Source: JAVXNW01 sp036645575 (GTDB lineage: Bacteria; Bacillota; Clostridia; Christensenellales; Aristaeellaceae). Taken from it: a stretch of DNA of 6,424 nt. The notes under the pieces are model-generated. The model had not been told where the DNA came from. It worked only from the letters and a program-made list of their open reading frames with translations, and did not search any database. The first letter of the stretch is position 1. Each line of letters opens with the position of its first letter. The stretch lies in contig JAVXNW010000124.1 of the NCBI GenBank assembly GCA_036645575.1, positions 1 through 6,424 of the forward strand, read 5' to 3'. A program made the translations under genes and the position numbers. Shown piece by piece: positions 4,332 through 6,424 of this stretch.

Positions 4332-6314
4332 ATGTCGATCCAAAAGACCACGATTCGGATGCCGATCACCCGGCTGCTGGGCGAGAACCAGCTGCCCATG
4401 TTGCGCGACCGGGACGACTGGCACGCGCGGGACGCGGGTCTTCTGCCGGAGGAAAGGGAAGGGCTGGGCCGCGGGACCGGCTTTCGGGTGCTGCCCTATC
4501 GAATGCGCGACCTGTATGAACAAACGCCCGCGCCGCGCGCGGTAGAGGCGATCGTGCTGGAAAACCAGTTTTTGCGCGCGACGTTTCTGCCCGCGTGGGG
4601 CGGACGGCTGATGTCGCTTTTTGACAAGGCGCATGGGCGAGAGCTGTTGTTTGCCAATCCGGTCATCAAGGCGGGCAACCTAGCGCTGCGCAACGCGTGG
4701 TTCTCGGGCGGCATCGAGTGGAATTTCGGGCATTACGGGCACACGTTTTTCACATGCGAGAACGTATTTTTTGCGCGATGCGCGCAGGACGGCGAAGAAT
4801 TTCTGCGGATGTACGCATTTGAGCGCCTGACGCGCATGGTCTACCAGGTGGATTTTCACCTGCCGGATGGCGCCCAGCAGTTGGCGGCGCACATGCGCGT
4901 GTACAACCCGACAGATGAGGATCAATCGATCTTTTTGTGGACGAACACGGCCGTTGAGGAGCAGCAAGGCGCGCGGGTGTTCTCGGGCACAGATGAAGTG
5001 ATCGTGCTGGTCGAGGGAAATGCGCCCAGCGAAAATTACTTTACGCACGCCAAGCTTCCGCACCTGACGGACGGCGTGGATCACTCGATTCCCGCGTCGA
5101 TCCCGCACGCGGAGGAGTATTTTTTCCAGAACCCGCACGACGCGGCGCACGCGTTTGAGGCGATTGTCTACCCGGATGGTCGCCTGTTTTACGAGCGCTC
5201 GACCGGCAACTACCCGTACCGCAAGGTGTTCTGCTGGGGCGGGCACGCGGGGGGAAAGCGCTGGCAGGAACACCTGTCGACGCCGGGCGGCGGCGCGTAT
5301 CTGGAGGTGCAGAGCGGGCTGTTCCCGACGCAGCAGCACGCGGGCACGCTCAAGGCGCATCAGGTGTTGTCGCTCACGCAGCTGTTTGGGGGAACGATCG
5401 ACGGGCAGGACTATGAAGGCGCGTACGCGCAGGCGCAAGCGCTGATGGCCAAGACCATTGCGCAATTGCTTCCGCCGGGCGCGGTAGACGCGGCGCACGC
5501 CCGATACGAAAGAATGGCGGAGCGCCCGGCGGACGTCCTGTTGCACCGGGGCGACGGGTGGGGCGCGCTTGAGAAGGTGCGCTGCCCGAATTTCCTGCCG
5601 CCGCATCTGGATTTTCCGAGCAGCACGATGGACGGCGCGCAAAGGCCGTGGCTGGAGCTGCTCAATGGCGAGGTGTTTGCGGGTGGGGCGAGCTTCATGA
5701 CGGCGCGCGAGTGGATCCCCGTCATGGCGCGCGCGCTTGAAAAGCAGCCGAATAACACCGCGCTGCAGGTTCACTTGGGTCTTGCGCACTATGAGCAGGG
5801 CGCGTATACTCAGGCGGAGGCCCTGTGGCAGCGCGCGGGGAGCGAGGACGGCGCGTATGCGGCGCTGGCGCTGCGCAATCTGGCGACGGCGAAGCTCAAG
5901 CAGGGAAATAGTGCCGGGGCGTGTGTGCTGATGGCGCAGGCGCTCAAGAAGCTGGGCGCGCCGACGCGCGAATACGCGGAGGACTACATGGCGATGCTCA
6001 ACGCGACGGGCGCGTATGACGCGACGTACGCGTACTATGAAGGGCTTCCGGAAAACCTTCGCGAGGGCGAGCGTGCGCGGCTGCTGGCGTGCCTAGGCGC
6101 GAACGCGGTGGCGGACGAGGTGTTTCTGGATAGGCAATTTGCGCACACCTTTTCGGTGTTCCGGGAGGGCGATCGGCAGATTGTGGATTTGTGGTTTGAG
6201 GCGCAAGCGCGGCGCGAGGCGAACCGGCGTAGAATCGTGCTGAGCGACGAGCTGCTAAAGGAGATTCGCGCGACGCGCATTCCCCCGCGCCGGTTGGACT
6301 TTAGGATGAAGTGA
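4332..6314 (+). CDS. DUF5107 domain protein with C-terminal TPR-like repeats
   Basis: A 660-residue protein with no signal peptide or membrane segment, so cytoplasmic. Residues about 70-360 match the DUF5107 pattern as I know it. They show 'GGRLMSLFDKAHGRELLF' at 90-107, 'NAWFSGGIEWNFGHYGH' at 121-137, 'WTNTAVEE' at 203-210, and 'GGKRWQEHLSTPGGGAYLEV' at 307-326 followed by 'QSGLFPTQ'. The overall form resembles galactose-mutarotase/glycosidase beta-sandwiches. Residues about 455-600 contain TPR-like helical repeats ('ALQVHLGLAHYEQGAYTQAE', 'AALALRNLATAKLKQGN'). The C-terminus keeps the family ending 'IVDLWFEA...PPRRLDFRM'. At 660 residues it is shorter than the roughly 1,000-residue members I recall, mainly in the repeat part. 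E129, H134, H137, E313 and E325 are candidate functional residues by their motif positions. ATG at 4332 follows AAGGGG (4318-4323), five bases after the upstream stop. A role in handling the imported sugar is inferred from fold and operon; no reaction can be assigned. Confidence 0.88.
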   Translation: MSIQKTTIRMPITRLLGENQLPMLRDRDDWHARDAGLLPEEREGLGRGTGFRVLPYRMRDLYEQTPAPRAVEAIVLENQFLRATFLPAWGGRLMSLFDKAHGRELLFANPVIKAGNLALRNAWFSGGIEWNFGHYGHTFFTCENVFFARCAQDGEEFLRMYAFERLTRMVYQVDFHLPDGAQQLAAHMRVYNPTDEDQSIFLWTNTAVEEQQGARVFSGTDEVIVLVEGNAPSENYFTHAKLPHLTDGVDHSIPASIPHAEEYFFQNPHDAAHAFEAIVYPDGRLFYERSTGNYPYRKVFCWGGHAGGKRWQEHLSTPGGGAYLEVQSGLFPTQQHAGTLKAHQVLSLTQLFGGTIDGQDYEGAYAQAQALMAKTIAQLLPPGAVDAAHARYERMAERPADVLLHRGDGWGALEKVRCPNFLPPHLDFPSSTMDGAQRPWLELLNGEVFAGGASFMTAREWIPVMARALEKQPNNTALQVHLGLAHYEQGAYTQAEALWQRAGSEDGAYAALALRNLATAKLKQGNSAGACVLMAQALKKLGAPTREYAEDYMAMLNATGAYDATYAYYEGLPENLREGERARLLACLGANAVADEVFLDRQFAHTFSVFREGDRQIVDLWFEAQARREANRRRIVLSDELLKEIRATRIPPRRLDFRMK

Positions 6315-6321
6315 TTTCGCA

Positions 6322-6383
6322 CGGCACTGCGGTGTCGCCCGGCACTGCGGTACCGGGCGACGCACGACGCTGCGGCGTCGTGC
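6322..6383 (+). repeat. Closely packed hairpins with UGCG tetraloops and a 12-bp direct repeat
   Basis: Immediately after the DUF5107 stop, CGGCACTGCGGT occurs at 6322-6333 and 6340-6351. Three hairpins can form. The first is 6322-6337 (CGGCAC, loop TGCG, GTGTCG, with one G-U pair). The second is 6334-6361, 12 positions per arm with one C-A mismatch and loop TGCG at 6346-6349. The third is 6362-6383, a perfect 9-bp stem GCACGACGC/GCGTCGTGC with loop TGCG at 6371-6374. The first and second share bases 6334-6337 and compete. All close on c(UGCG)g, a UNCG-type tetraloop known to be very stable in RNA. No T run follows, so intrinsic termination is doubtful. mRNA 3'-end protection, attenuation within a longer operon, or a repetitive extragenic element are the options. 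Confidence 0.65.
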
Positions 6384-6408
6384 TGCGCTCACGCGGGTTA
6401 TTGAACGC

Positions 6409-6415
6409 GGAGGTG
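6409..6415 (+). promoter_or_regulatory. Possible ribosome binding site for a gene beyond the right edge
   Basis: GGAGGTG lies 9-15 bases before the window end and is a good Shine-Dalgarno. A start codon just past 6424 would be at a suitable distance. With no clear terminator after the DUF5107 gene, the operon may continue. Only the site itself is visible. Confidence 0.35.
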
Positions 6416-6424
6416 GGGCTGCTT

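Noticed and set aside
3702..4634. Minus-strand open frame of 310 codons across the second permease and the start of the DUF5107 gene.
   Set aside because: It crosses two well-supported genes and their junction, shows no domain, and is explained by GC-rich third-position bias.
4680..5789. Long open frame (369 codons) on the minus strand inside the DUF5107 gene.
   Set aside because: It is fully antisense to a gene with clear family motifs. Its translation is Arg/Leu/Val-rich low-complexity sequence typical of GC-rich antisense frames, and no ribosome binding site supports it.

Overview
The window is GC-rich. Its strong AGGAGG-type ribosome binding sites, AT-rich promoters with a consensus TATAAT box, and a Clostridia-style signal peptide (MKKFASLVLALVLVLS) suggest a high-GC, low-oxygen Firmicutes lineage, for example an uncultured gut Clostridia. 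That placement is an inference. It is complicated by a transporter binding protein that has no lipobox cysteine.

Layout: positions 1-189 hold no gene. They carry a likely minus-strand terminator, a four-run G-quadruplex motif and several small hairpins. A minus-strand gene (190-1032) encodes an AraC-family regulator with an N-terminal PocR sensory domain. An AT-rich divergent promoter region (1033-1200) follows. It has a TATAAT box on each strand and a TTTCTAT direct repeat with an exact 21-bp period, a good candidate for the AraC operator. Four plus-strand genes then appear to form one operon: a sugar-binding protein (1201-2430), a 15-bp perfect intercistronic hairpin (2460-2492), a MalF/UgpA-like permease (2526-3431), a MalG/UgpE-like permease (3448-4326) and a DUF5107/TPR protein (4332-6314). 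The right end (6315-6424) carries closely packed hairpins and a possible ribosome binding site for a gene beyond the window.

How it works together (inference): the PocR/AraC protein senses a small molecule and activates a weak -35 promoter for a CUT1-type carbohydrate importer. The importer has no ATPase gene here, so it probably uses a shared MsmK/UgpC-type ATPase encoded elsewhere. The last gene is cytoplasmic, translationally close to the permeases, and belongs to a poorly characterised family with a probable mutarotase-like sugar-binding fold. It is the only candidate in the window for acting on the imported sugar. The substrate cannot be read from the sequence.

The most unusual points are the DUF5107 protein as the sole putative sugar-acting protein of the operon, and a set of four intergenic hairpins that all close on the same c(UGCG)g tetraloop, all in the same orientation.
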